A stretch of DNA of 64,000 bases from Lolium rigidum (GCF_022539505.1 NC_061510.1:277594330-277658329), one strand, 5' to 3'; shown: positions 12,863 to 24,000, counted from the first letter of the stretch. Notes: a model not told the origin generated them from the sequence alone. Numbers and translations: made by a program.

Positions 12863-15800
12863 TTACCTAATGTACCTTCTGCCACCACATCCATTCTCTC
12901 TTTGGCAGTTAAAGTACATCCCAGCGACAGGCGGTCCAAGATTGTAGATCGCTGCAAAGTCCCTTGTGCAGAAGTTTGCTCTCCACCCTGGTGCATAGGT
13001 GGCCTGCCTGATTGACTGCCTAAACAGGATGAACACGAAACGATGGATTCCTGCTGTTGGGCGTGGGCTCTCATAGGGGACTATTTCATTTCCTGTTGCA
13101 TATAATGTAGTAAACAAGCGAATCAAAGTACAATACAGATTACTCGTGTTTTTCTTCTTCGAAATGGGGGATACCCGGCCTCTGTATCGGTCAATGCACA
13201 CAACCTTTTATTAAAAACCAATAAAAATATTTATAGTTTACACATTCTGGATTAGAGAGGGTCGATACAAAAATCAACCATCGAAAGCAAACACAATTTC
13301 TTCTATCGCAAAACATCGTGTTTTATGTATGTATTCATCAATTAAACAGGTGTTCCATTTGACGCAATGCAACTAAATCTCAAAGCCGGATTGAGCATAA
13401 CAAGCGTCTCTTTTTATTGAAACAAATCCTATATTTACACGCTGAGATGGAGATCTAATTTTTTCAGAATTTTTTTGGATGCATGAAAAGTTCATCTGTA
13501 CTGTACATGCCCTTTTGACAGTGTCTTAAGAAAAATACATATCCTTTTGACACTCCTGCCTATAATCATGTCTTCTGATAATCCTAACCTACAGAAAATG
13601 TTGGAGTGTAATTGACGTTCCACGATTCGCTGAAGCTTAAGGTCAAATTAGAATCGTGTTCTCTTTAAATGCAATCCTAATTACTACATGTTTATTTATT
13701 TGGTTGTAGCATAGAAACCCTGACGGTGTCTTTGGCTTTGTGGGCGCCGAAACTTAAAACATTAATTGTCTTGAACAACTTGAACAAGACGGAAACACTA
13801 GGTTAAATCACTTACCAAAGCTTGCATCAGTAGTCTCTGGAATGTCAGTTACCAACCTAGACATGGAAGAGAAAGTGGCAATTAGTACTATGTTGAGACG
13901 ATAGTACGTATGTTCCTCTAATCAACCACGAAGAGCAGCATACCCGAGGGCATGCATATAAAGTGAACTTGTACTGGCCGGAGACGGTGTGTGGATTACC
14001 ACTCAGGCGCGTGGCGAAAAGTTAAATGGAAGAGCTTACCAATGAAGGTTCTCTCTTTCAGTAGGGTTGCTGGGACTAGGTGCATCAGGGTCTACCATCA
14101 CCTAGATAAAAAGATTGTGAGTTATATCTCTTTCACCAATTCATAAAAAATCCAATGCTATCATTATCATATACTGAGTTACCAATATGCAAAATTTTAA
14201 CGACCGCAGACAAATCCACAATATCTACCACCACCTAGATAAAAATATTGCGAGTTATATCTCTTTCACCAATTCATAAAAAATCCAATGCTATCGTATA
14301 CTGAGTTACCAATATGCAAAATTTTAGCGACGGCACACAAATCCACAATATTATGGTGTTACCATTATGCCAAATTTGACCACAATTCAAACTATAACTG
14401 AGTTGTGCTTCAAATACTGCACCTTACCGAAGTGAGTTAGGATAATCAACTAACAGACGCACCACCTCAAGGATCTAGAAGTTGACACGAAATTTATATT
14501 CCTTGCTTTCCATTCAATATTTCTAGGGCTATTGTACACTACAGGAATGGGGCTATATGCCGAGGGCCGGGAACCCTCGGCGTAGCATGCTTTGGCCCTC
14601 GGCGTAGGCTATGCCGAGGGCCACCCTCGGCATAGCTCCTCGGCGTGTAAGTCCCTCGGCAAAGGCACTATCGCCGTCGGCGTAGCCCGGCCCTCGGCGT
14701 AGCACGCTACGCCGACGGCAAAACCCTCGGCATAGACTTTTAAAAATTCAAATTTCCCGTTCCCAAAAAAACTCAAAAAAAAAAATTCGAAAAAAAAAAT
14801 ATTTTTTTCTATATGCCGACGGCAAAACCCTAGGCATAGACTTTTAAATTTTTTAAAATTTTAATTTCTTTTACACAATTTTTTCCTTTTTTTTTTATTT
14901 TTTTTCTTTTTTATCTTTCACCCAATACACTTTTAACTCTAACTACACTCAATCTTATGTCAAATTACAATCATGGTTAAACTTCCCAGTCGGTCACCCA
15001 TCCTCACACTACTCCACCCTCAGCACGCTTAACATCTTGGTTCCATTCGGATGAGCTTCCATTATAGAATTGACACCTCTTGCTGATAATAATAGCATAT
15101 CAACCCTATTAACCCTTGAACCGTGATGCACACTTCTTTATTTTTGAATCCCAAACAATTACTTAAGTAGACAACAATGAATATATATAAGTAATAATAA
15201 TATTGAATTCAAATAAAAATAAAATGATTTTATTTTTTGGTCTTTTTTCTATTTAATATTGAATAATTAATATCTTTAAATCGGAAAATCAAAATTCCAC
15301 AAATAGTATGTCTAAATCGATCAGAAAAATAAGAGGAATCTAAATATAACATACATGTCATCATTTGAACCTAAAAATTAGAGGAATCCAAAAATGACGC
15401 CCAATTTGCCATGTGGCCAAAACAGCCCCCTCGCGAGATGCGAAATGGCCGTATCGGGCGGGCTGGTGCACCGTTCCCGGGGCCTTGCTTCCCATCCCAG
15501 GGACCACGCACGTGCCAAATATGGCCTCGTTCCGACAAACTATGCGGTGTCACGGGCCGTTTCCTACTCATTTTCCCTAAAAGCCATAGAACTCCGGACG
15601 TGATAGCCCTGTTTGTGAAGGGTTTTCCAAAATAAATGCCGTATCCTAATTCCGACTTTTGGAGTGGTTACTAGGACACATAAAATGACGCCATGCGGCT
15701 CCGCGGGATTTTCTCGACTTTGTTTAAATTGTCATTTGGCCAAAAGGGCCCCCACGGAGATGCGGTATGGCCGTACCGGGCGCGCTGGTGCACCCGTTTA

Positions 15801-17218
15801 CCATCGCGCTAAACGGACAAAAATTAGCACATAAACTGATATGTCATAGACCTAAAAACAATTTTTGCGGAATTGTGAGCGACGGAAAGTGTAGCCCTAG
15901 TTCAAATCCGGTCACTTTCCAGCGGATTCGGCGGGACACCGCAGGAAGCCGCATGGATTCCCAGATAGCTAGCGCGCACATATGGCATGTGATATGGGGT
16001 GCGAAGGCGGTGTCCTACCACTACGCAGAGGTCTCGCGCAATACTAAAATGCGCCCCATGTAGTTCCTTCACAAAAAAACCTGTTTTGGCACCCCGAAAA
16101 TGAAAAAACCATCGCCCATGGGTCGGATTGGAAATGCGCTCCCGGGGCATTGCTTCCCATCCCAGGGACCACGCACATGCCAAATATGGTCTCGTTCCGA
16201 CAAACTATGCGGTGTCACGGACCGTTTCCTACTCATTGCCCTAAAAGCCATAGAAATCCGGACTTGATAGCCCTGTTCGTGAAGGGTTTTCCAAAATAAT
16301 TGTCGTATCCCAATTCCATCTTTTGGAGTGGTTACTAGGACACATAAAATGATGCCATGCGGCTCCGCGAGATTTTCTGACTTCGTTTAAATTGCCATCT
16401 GGCTAAAACGGGAACCTGAGAACATATAAGAAAGTGATTGAATTGTTTCTATGTTAACATGTTATTCTACATGATTCAAATATGCATGATTTTGACATAA
16501 ACGGATAGAGGATGTTTTTCTGAACATTTTGATACCTCATACGCATTTTTCTGACATCATATGAATTAGTTATGATTTTTACAAAATTAGACAAATTTGA
16601 AAAATAGCCTACGCCGAGGGTGGCCGTCGGCGTAGCCTCTCTACGCCTAGGGCCAAAGATATGCCGAGGGCTGCCCTCGGCGTAGAGGTCGCTACGCCGA
16701 CGGCCACGTTTCGCCGAGTGTTGAAAGGGCAGGCTGGCCTGGCCGGGCCATACGCCGACGGCCCCGACTTTTGGCCGTCGGCGTATAGCCTGGCCCTCGG
16801 CATAGCCTCCCATTCCTGTAGTGGTAGACGCTTTAGGAGATATCCTGAGCTGGGTCAACTAATATATGTAGACACGCAGAAACCTAATTAAATTATCTTC
16901 TAGCAAGGACCAGTCTCGGAATTTAAGTTAAACACATGAAAACAAAACCACAGCTGATTAATCGACGCCATCTTACGTGAAGCGTCTTAAAAACAAAATA
17001 AATGATTATCCAGCATGCATACTTACAAGCGTGTAGAGGTTCCTCATGTCTCGCCCACCAATATAAACTCTTGGAACCTTGAACACCTGAGATGGTTTGA
17101 GCTCAGACCCGTTCGTCATTTCCTTGTTGTTGAAGAAGATCCTCAGCGACGCGGTGGTCATGAAAGGGTCCACGATATCCCCAACAATGTGCCCGACGAC
17201 CAAGGGGTCCCTGGACAT
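12863..17218 (-). CDS. FLOWERING LOCUS T-like PEBP protein (FT3/FTL10-type), four exons, 174 aa
   Basis: Exons (minus): 17218-17027 (192 bp), 14101-14040 (62 bp), 13856-13816 (41 bp), 13092-12863 (230 bp, TAA). The 62- and 41-bp middle exons match the classic FT gene structure, all sites are GT-AG, and no frame is broken. Motifs in order: 'MSRDPLVVG', '[10 protein letters not shown]', '[13 protein letters not shown]' (residues 65-77), '[13 protein letters not shown]', 'GIHRFVF' (113-119), 'YAPGWRANF' (131-139), '[20 protein letters not shown]' (150-169). FT-type features: Trp135, Glu106 and Asn149, equivalent to FT Trp138, Glu109 and Asn152. Odd: the diagnostic Tyr85 is Asn82 and Gln140 is Ala137. 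Role from family: phosphatidylethanolamine-binding-fold mobile signal acting with 14-3-3 and FD bZIP in flowering control. An in-frame ATG five codons upstream (17233) is an alternative start; 17218 gives the family's usual N-terminus. Orthology to FT3 is from remembered similarity to OsFTL10. Confidence 0.92.
14091..14350 (-). repeat. Tandem duplication across the intron 1 / exon 2 boundary
   Basis: Copies at 14091-14223 and 14224-14350 abut directly. Each begins with TCTACCA(T/C)CACCTAGATAAAAA and ends with AAATCCACAATA. The unit contains the first 11 bases of FT-like exon 2, its AG acceptor and about 120 bp of intron. The upstream copy is therefore a decoy 3' splice site. Confidence 0.9.
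14537..16823. mobile_element. Non-autonomous CACTA transposon in FT-like intron 1
   Basis: Termini CACTACAGGAATG (14537-14549) and CATTCCTGTAGTG (16811-16823) are perfect 13-bp inverted repeats, flanked by GTA at 14534-14536 and 16824-16826. Both subterminal regions are packed with direct and inverted copies of a CTACGCCGAGGGC-type word (14560-14745 and 16610-16805), as expected for CACTA transposase binding. The interior has no transposase. It contains an imperfect direct repeat of about 260 bp (15476-15740 and 16141-16400, offset 665). Confidence 0.93.
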
Positions 17219-17339
17219 ATTTATCATCGACATGATTGGAAGAAAGGGACAGTACTAGAGCTTGATGAGCTAGGATAATGTAAGACGCTCGAATGTGGCT
17301 TACTGTTAGGGCTTAATAAGATGTCGAAGAGAAGGGGGC

Positions 17340-17347
17340 TATTTATA
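17340..17347 (-). promoter_or_regulatory. TATA box of the FT-like gene
   Basis: The minus strand reads CTATAAATAG, with TATAAATA at these positions, 122 bp upstream of the MSRDP start codon. This suggests a start site near 17310 and a 5' UTR of roughly 90 bp. Confidence 0.6.
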
Positions 17348-17374
17348 GATCAGGATGATCAAGACATCCTGATC
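17348..17374. promoter_or_regulatory. 10-bp perfect inverted repeat directly upstream of the TATA box
   Basis: GATCAGGATG (17348-17357) and CATCCTGATC (17365-17374) are perfect reverse complements with a 7-bp spacer, touching the TATA box. Such a dyad could bind a dimeric regulator; that is inference. Confidence 0.5.
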
Positions 17375-19690
17375 ACTAGCTAGCCGGAGGCCAAACTTCT
17401 ACAAGAATCTCGGAATATGTTCTAGGACATATAAGAATGTATTTAGATGGTGGCAATAGGTTAAGAAGCTCCTTCTTCATCCTTTACGGGTTAGTGCGGG
17501 CGCATAGATCATTTCCTCTCTTTCGTTTGTGAATAAATCTTTAGGCTGCACCGTCACACATTCCCTAGATCTGGACCTGTTTGATGCATATAACGTATAC
17601 TATCGCCTAAAAGTGAACTAACTTTAAGGCTAGGCCGCGTCAAGCACGACACTGCCGCTGCTAGCTGAAATGACAAGCTCGCTAGCTAGGCCAGATGAGT
17701 GTGGTGGAGTAGTCATGGTTGCCTCATGGGAGAACGAAGGCATATTAGGTGTTAGACTTCGTTTGTCACTCTTAGTCTAATTGGTTATGACATCAGAGAC
17801 GTGACTCCATGTCACACCATGGCATTCTCTCTTTTCCAGATAATGGGTCCACAGCATTCGGTTCGGCACTCCATGTAAAGTATCATAAAATTCGGAGATT
17901 GTAGCAGGTATGATTAGCATGCTAAGGAAATCAACCATGGATACACGAAATAAACTGTTGGGACAAGATGTATTGTGGCTACTATGTCTCACTAATCCAG
18001 ACATTTGTATTCCTGCAGTAATATATTTTCTAAAAAAAATCTTGTCACTCCCTCTGTTAAAAAATATAAGATTTGGCCTAAGTCAAAGTCGTATATACCT
18101 ACCAAATGCCCCAACTATAGGTGGCCAACTATATGCATTACATAGGGTGTGCAGACTCTCCTGGTGTGCAGACTCTCCTGCATAGAGAGTTTGCACACCA
18201 ACTATATGCATTACATAAATGGGGATATAAAATGGATATAAATGTATGGAAAAATACTAATTCATTGGACCACCAAATTCTCGAAATTCCTAGGTCTCAT
18301 CATGTTATGGAACCGGGAGCCCGACACATTATAGGGTCATGAAGATGTTCATTCTTACAAACTCTGCACGGTGCCATATCCTGTATAAAAGAATAGGCAA
18401 GTTTTGAATTTACTACACAATGTTCATCATCTAAATCATATAGACACAAATCATATATCAACTAGCAATTTCATTTTAGATCAGGGTAGGGAGGCAGTGA
18501 CGCGACAATCAACTAGCAGTGTCATTGTTTTTACCAAGATAGAGAGGCAACGGCGTGGAAGTCAACTAGCAAATTTATATGAAAGGCGGCGGCGCGACAC
18601 TCATCGAGCGGCGGCCCGACAGATCGATTGAGTATTTTCAAACCACAATCTAAATCAAATAAATTTTTATTTAAAAAATACAATAACCTGCAAAACATAC
18701 AACTACCACTACAAATATAACATACAATTCTATCAAAATAGAGGGATACGGTGGTGCGACACTCAATGAGGAGGCGGCGCGGTGGGTCGACAGTGGTGTG
18801 GACAGAGGCTGTGGCACAGGGGCATGGAAACAACGTCATAGGGTGCAGTGGATCAACGACGACATGGGGTGGGATGGATCCATTGCGGCGTGGTCTGAGG
18901 CGGGGCCATGAGGGGTGGATCCAAGGTGGCGGCGTAGTTGGGGGAGATGAAGTGATACCAACAACGCGGAGGGTGCAGTGGAACAAGTCTCCCTTCCAGG
19001 TAGGTGGGCCCGCACTATATATATGCGGTGTGTCACACTACGCTACATCGTTGGTACATGTTATACCGGAAGAGGCATCCATTCCTTCTGCCACGCTACC
19101 GGTAGCCAAAATCTGCGGCGTTTTCTGATATATCATGCCACATGTATTTTGGTAAAATACCGGCAACGTGGTCTTTTCAGAGCTTGCCATCACTATTTTT
19201 TATCCTATAAGATCACCCTGTCATCTATGTTGGATAAAAATATTTTTCGCCGTGTCCTTCAACCATGTATACACCTTGATAAACATGTCTCGATTCTCCA
19301 CGCGCTATGAAGACAGCCATGGACATGCCAATAATTGGAAAATATTTGGCCGGTTTTGTGCATCCTTTTCATCCATATTTCATGCGTAGTTATTATCCTT
19401 CACTTCACTTTCTTTCATACATGGATTTAATTAATAAAACTCAATTATTAAGTTTTCCAAGTAAATTAAATTTGAAATACCAGCGACTTGCTATTTTCTG
19501 AGGATGAAGGTATATCCTTCCTTAGCCCTCGAGGACTACTACTCTTATTGGTCGTATTTAGAAAAAAGTAAGACATTTATTTTGTCTAGAAAAAACCAGC
19601 TTACATTGAAAGCACATGCGTAGGTGCGGTGAAGAATAGTAGACGGAAAAACATAGACAAATAACACATTAAGAAGAAAAGAAAATGAAC
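17375..19690. other. FT-like promoter region and repeat-rich spacer
   Basis: No gene supported. At 18040-18090 there is half of a Stowaway-type end (CTCCCTCTGTTAAAAAATATAAGAT) without a clear partner. CCAACTATATGCATTACATA occurs at 18124 and again near 18200, and GTGTGCAGACTCTCCTG is present twice in tandem (about 18149 and 18166). Overlapping open frames on both strands at 18531-19128 are in G/C-biased low-complexity sequence and resemble nothing. Confidence 0.45.
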
Positions 19691-19693
19691 GCA

Positions 19694-20936
19694 ACCTATA
19701 TACTCCCTTCATCCCATGAAATTTATCCGAGATTTATCTAAATTTGGATGTATCTGTCCCAAGAGAGAGTACGTCAAAATCTTAGCAAGCTCTTAGGATA
19801 TAGGTATTCATCTACTTCGAAAGGGGGAGATGTCATCCTGCAATCATCAATCCTTCATCGAAGAGGGCCGGGACCACTGCCCCTCACCTTTGCTCGAAGG
19901 GCATTGCAAGACATATATCTCACCCTGAGCACCAAATGGAAACAAGAAACCTGACAACCATGGGTGAAAAGGTTCCAAGTCTAGACACCGCCGCGAGCGA
20001 GACCACATTATGTGCCAACATAACAAACACCCACCAAAACCAACCCCTGACAATTAGCCGAAGAGAATCAATGATCATAGGATGGCACTTCCAGCAAGGG
20101 AACAAAGCCTAAGCATCGCGGCCAGCCAGTCCATCAAACTAGACTAAGATTTTCATTTGAGGCCAAGGTGGAAGGGGACAAACTCACGACGATGCATCTC
20201 GGGAGGGAACGACGATCAAAAGGGTTGCCATCGCCGGCACCGACATTGTTTGGCAAGGCTTTCGCTTTGGAAACTGGCTACGTATCAAAAAAGCTTTCAT
20301 CAACCAACAAACCGCACACGGCAAGGTGAAACGGGTTCAGAGACATTGCCTAGATATAGAACGGAGAAACCAATCTAGCGACCTCTAGACCACGAGTGTT
20401 TTCTACACAAACAACATTTTTGTCTTCACGGTTGAGGAAACTGACCAACACCCTCACAACGCCACCCGCCACACAGGCGTCTTCGTGCAAACAACCCGGA
20501 GCCACCGCTCCAGAGTACCAGGAAACAACCTAACTACCCTCCGAGAACACAAGCCGCAAGCGCAACACACCAACCCCACTGCCACACAGCCAGCCACAGA
20601 GAACACAACCCAATGATGACCACCGGTAGAGGAAGAAGATGGTGGACCAAAAGTGAATCCACGCAACAAATCAAGCGCCAGGGTTGTTGGCCATGGCGTC
20701 AGACCGACCACACTGGCCAGATCCGGTGGAGCACGACACCGTGGGACCCATGCTAATGAGGGGCATGGCCCCAGCCCACGGCACCGATGGCGCCCAAGGA
20801 CGGCGTCCATGGCCCCGATGCTCGAGCACACCGATGAAGGGAGACGACCCCTCCATGTGTAGAGAAGCCTCCAAGATCGTGAGGCAGCCCAAAATTGCGC
20901 CCATGAAAACTCAAACAAACGATAGAAATGTGACGT
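19694..20936 (-). mobile_element. Unclassified repeat, split by the Tat element (continues at 28140)
   Basis: Starts with one Stowaway-like end (CTCCCTTCATCCCATGAAATTTATCC, 19694 on), then a moderately GC-rich stretch that looks like the untranslated body of a minus-strand non-LTR element. It is interrupted at 20936, and the host sequence resumes at 28145 after the duplicated GACGT, continuing GC-rich to about 28290. A 210-codon minus frame (21086-20454) crosses into the LTR and is not a gene. Confidence 0.35.
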
Positions 20937-22100
20937 TGTTGCGGTCAGAAACCCACCGGCGGGCAGCGACGGGCAACACCGTAGAGCCGGGAATCTCCCT
21001 GGACTGCGGCTGGCCCTGGTCCCTCCGAGCGACGGCCCGCAAAGCCTTCTGCACACACGTCCGATGCTGATGCAAGGGCGTGCCACCTGACCTATACCTG
21101 GTCAGGGAAGGTGTTGGATGATGCCTCGCTTAGTTTCCTGCATGGCATACACGTAAACGTTAAATACGAGCCTCGATCGGCTCTCAGGTTGTCCTGTGAA
21201 TCGGCTCAAAGAGCCGATCCACCCATGATACGTACGAGGTGTACGATTAGATGGTGGTCCTGCTTGATCAAGATAAAGCCAAAGCGACCTACTACGATTT
21301 GGGGTTTTCACCGCAAAATCGGAACATCCTACTCGTGATTGGGTCTCGCGACCGCGCACGGTGATCGTAAGCCGATCCTAGACAGGGCCTAAAAACCAAC
21401 ACGAGATTGATCCTCGGAACGTCCTGTCTAGGGCTAGCAAACGACACCCTACACGCCGCTGGATCCTCCAACCCTTTGTAAGTCCTAACAATGCAGATAT
21501 TAAACTAATCCTTGAAGAACAAGGAGCAACCATAACGGATCGGATCTACTAAACAATGATCAAGCGGGGTGCCGCCCTTACACCCAAGATAGGCGTAAGG
21601 GCGGCTAGATGCTCAAGGGCTGCACGACGATAGCATATGATACGAAGAACAATGCTAACCCTAAAACACCTATGATAACTACGTTGCTCGCCATCAAAAA
21701 GGCTTCAGTACGAGCAACGCATGAACGACGAATAAGCGTGTGCTGCCTAGATCGCAAGATGCGATCTAGGCAGCATGGTGCTTACCCGGAAGAAACCCTC
21801 GAGACGGGGAGTTGGCGATGCGCCGAGATTGGTTTGTGGTGAACGTTGGTTGTTGTTTATTTCATAAACCCTAGATACATATTTATAGTCCGGGGGACTT
21901 TCTAATTCAGGCGTGCACCTAACCGTGCACGGGTTAAACTCTAACTTCTAACCGACACGTATCCTACTATGGTACAGATACACGGGCAATCTAGCCCAAA
22001 CTTGGTACACAAGGCCGATTCATGCATTTCTTCTATATATATTCTTCAAGCCCATCTCCAATCGCGGCCCACTTCGATCCGGTCAAATTCGGTGATAACA
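20937..22100 (-). repeat. 3' LTR of Tat copy 1
   Basis: 1164 bp; TG...CA ends. TATAAAT on the minus strand at 21887-21881. Downstream in the sense direction are three hairpins: 21741-21775, 21683-21718 and 21571-21605. By eye it differs from the other LTR by about nine substitutions and three small indels. Confidence 0.92.
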
Positions 22101-22319
22101 CATGCCCCCCTGGTTTTGGAAATGACATTTCCAAAATCATTACGCTTTCCTTCGTCGGGTCATGTCGTGGCAGAGCAGAAACCGCCGCAGTATCCTTCAT
22201 CATGATGCCTTGCCTCCTCCACTTCTCCGCGTGGCCTGACAAACATTTTTTTTCTTTTTTGTTGGGCACCACCTCCTCGGAAACTGCTGTGGCATTGAAT
22301 CTCCACTATATCCCCTTTT

Positions 22320-22326
22320 TATTTAA
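22320..22326 (+). promoter_or_regulatory. TATA-like element ahead of the antisense ORF (copy 1)
   Basis: TATTTAA in TTTTTATTTAACCG, 70-76 bp before the ATG at 22396. The leader downstream contains AGCACCCAAAAAACCCTC. The equivalent region of copy 2 has TTATTTATCCG and AGCACCCAAAACCCTC at the same spacing. Confidence 0.45.
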
Positions 22327-22395
22327 CCGTTCCAAACAGTTTGCTTCTCCCTCATCCTCTTTGCATTAGCACCCAAAAAACCCTCCTGCGCCACC

Positions 22396-22845
22396 ATGTC
22401 TTCTTCCTCCTCTTCCTCTTCCGGTCCTTCCTATGGGTCTTCCTCCTCCCGCGAGACGCCGGAGGACATACGCGCACCAGAAGAATGGGACCAGGAAGAC
22501 CACGCCTCCTCCATCTGGTCCGAGGACGACAAGTCCTTGACCAGCGGGGATGAAGATCTCCAGTTCCTCGCCGATGGGAAGCTCGGAATCGAAAGCGAGG
22601 ATGACTTGTTCCCCTGGGACGGCTGCCCCTCTTCTGAAGAAGAGGAGGAGGAAGACGACGACGACTCCCTCGAGGGCTACCCGCCAGCGAAACGCCTCCG
22701 CATGTGGTGGTACGACGACGACAGCGATGATGAAGAGGAGGATGAAGCTCCCGTAGAGGGCTACGGGAGCAGCGACGAGGAGCCCACCGGCAGTAGTGCC
22801 GATGAGAGCTCCGAGGACGACGACGAGGGCAGTGATGGCCCGTAG
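22396..22845 (+). CDS. Antisense acidic Ser-rich ORF of Tat copy 1 (149 aa)
   Basis: Intact frame on the strand opposite gag, between the internal 3' region and the 3' LTR. It starts 'MSSSSSSSSGPSYGSSSS' in a good plant start context (GCCACCATGTC). The middle carries Trp-containing segments ('EEWDQEDHASSIWSEDDKSL'), then acidic runs ('SSEEEEEEDDDDSLEGYPP'), a short basic KRLRMWW motif, and an acidic/Ser tail ending 'SDGP'. No known domain, signal peptide or membrane segment. A homologous ORF lies at the same place in copy 2. Extra antisense ORFs are known in the Tat/Ogre lineage (for example Grande). Function unknown; acidic composition with a KRLR patch would suit a nuclear protein, by inference. 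Confidence 0.75.
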   Translation: MSSSSSSSSGPSYGSSSSRETPEDIRAPEEWDQEDHASSIWSEDDKSLTSGDEDLQFLADGKLGIESEDDLFPWDGCPSSEEEEEEDDDDSLEGYPPAKRLRMWWYDDDSDDEEEDEAPVEGYGSSDEEPTGSSADESSEDDDEGSDGP

Positions 22846-22859
22846 ATAGGATCTACTAG

Positions 22860-24000
22860 TGTAGGTCTAGTAGTAGCAGATTGGTTAACAGACCCTACTT
22901 TTGTTCTTCCTTCCTTGAGCAATCGGCTCTTTCTTTGTAAGAAATCTTGTTTATCAATGAAGAATTTCTCCCAATTTAATTTTGCCGATTTCCTTCATGC
23001 TAATTTAGCCGATCATCACTTAGCTAATGCTCAATGAACCAATGGCCACGCATCGGTCCCCCATAATCCGCTCTTCATATCTTTGACGTCGGAGTGATCG
23101 TGAATTTGGTCAATGCTTCAATAAACCGATGTCAACGTATCAATCCCTCACGATCTATCCTTCAAGAGGGTCCTGGAACCGCTGCTGAAACAACTTGTCG
23201 TTGAAGCCGAGACTTCTGCAGAACAGATATCACCTGCTCTGTTCCTTTACAGTAACCAGATAGCCCAGAGCCAACTCTCTATCGGTGATGATGGATCCCT
23301 CTTTTGCAAGAACTCGCTGCCTTTGAGAGGAATTGTGTTGCGGGACCAGCCGATGACTCTTCAATCGGCTTCTAAAAACAGAGCATCTACCCGGCCAGCT
23401 GCCCCCCGAGCCTCAGTCGAGGTGAAAACAGTGATGAGGACACGTATTTCAGACAAACGGACCCGGGCTCGATCATGTCTGAGAGAGCTACCATGCAGAG
23501 CCAGCCAGAGCCGATTACTTTTCTTCTGTTGAAAGCCGATATTGCAGATAATCACCAACGGCTTAGTGAGCAAAAGGCTGCCTTGTACGCCAAAACTCCT
23601 CTGACAGCATTGCCTTGTGCCCTGAACACGCAGCGGGTAGCTTCTGTGTTATTGTGCTAGAGTCGATGGCTATGCATCGGCTTTGTTCCTTGCATATCAC
23701 GCGAATTTTTTTTTACGGGCCGATTTTTCTATCGGCCCCCAATGTTTCATTGCACATGTATCGCACATGCTCATCTGATTAGGTGCCCCCCGAGCCGATT
23801 CTGCCAGGTAACTGCTGATATCGGCTCTGTGGTTAGCCAAGGCACTACGATGTGAACGTCGGCTCTGCTAGGAACAATGTGGATTTCTTCCAGTGCATCA
23901 GCCGACGCAAACCCATTGCTCATTAGATCGACGTTGAACCCAGGCAGAATGAATGGTGAGGATAATTTTGGCCGATTGCTGGAATCGGCCTCCATGTTGC
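22860..24000 (-). other. Tat copy 1 pol-deletion junction and 3' non-coding region
   Basis: The minus strand at 23995-23880 reads 'MEADSSNRPKLSSPFILPGF...ADALEEIHIVP'. It matches the segment just before reverse transcriptase in copy 2, then changes abruptly to 3' non-coding sequence. Everything from reverse transcriptase to integrase is gone. The remainder is rich in GCCGAT/ATCGGC words. Confidence 0.6.

Noticed and set aside
13093..13201. Upstream extension of FT-like exon 4 to an ATG at 13201
   Set aside because: The acceptor at 13093-13094 joins exon 3 in phase; the extension is intronic.
14560..16805. Regularly repeated GC-rich words resembling a CRISPR array
   Set aside because: Copies occur in both orientations, with irregular spacing, inside perfect CACTA termini in a plant genome. 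They are subterminal repeats.
18531..19128. Overlapping 151- and 125-codon frames on opposite strands
   Set aside because: Low-complexity GGC/GGT-rich DNA; no domain, no splice context, no homologue recognised.
20454..21086. 210-codon minus-strand frame
   Set aside because: It starts inside the Tat LTR and continues into flanking repeat DNA; Arg/Pro/Gly-biased with no domain. A by-product of GC-rich sequence.
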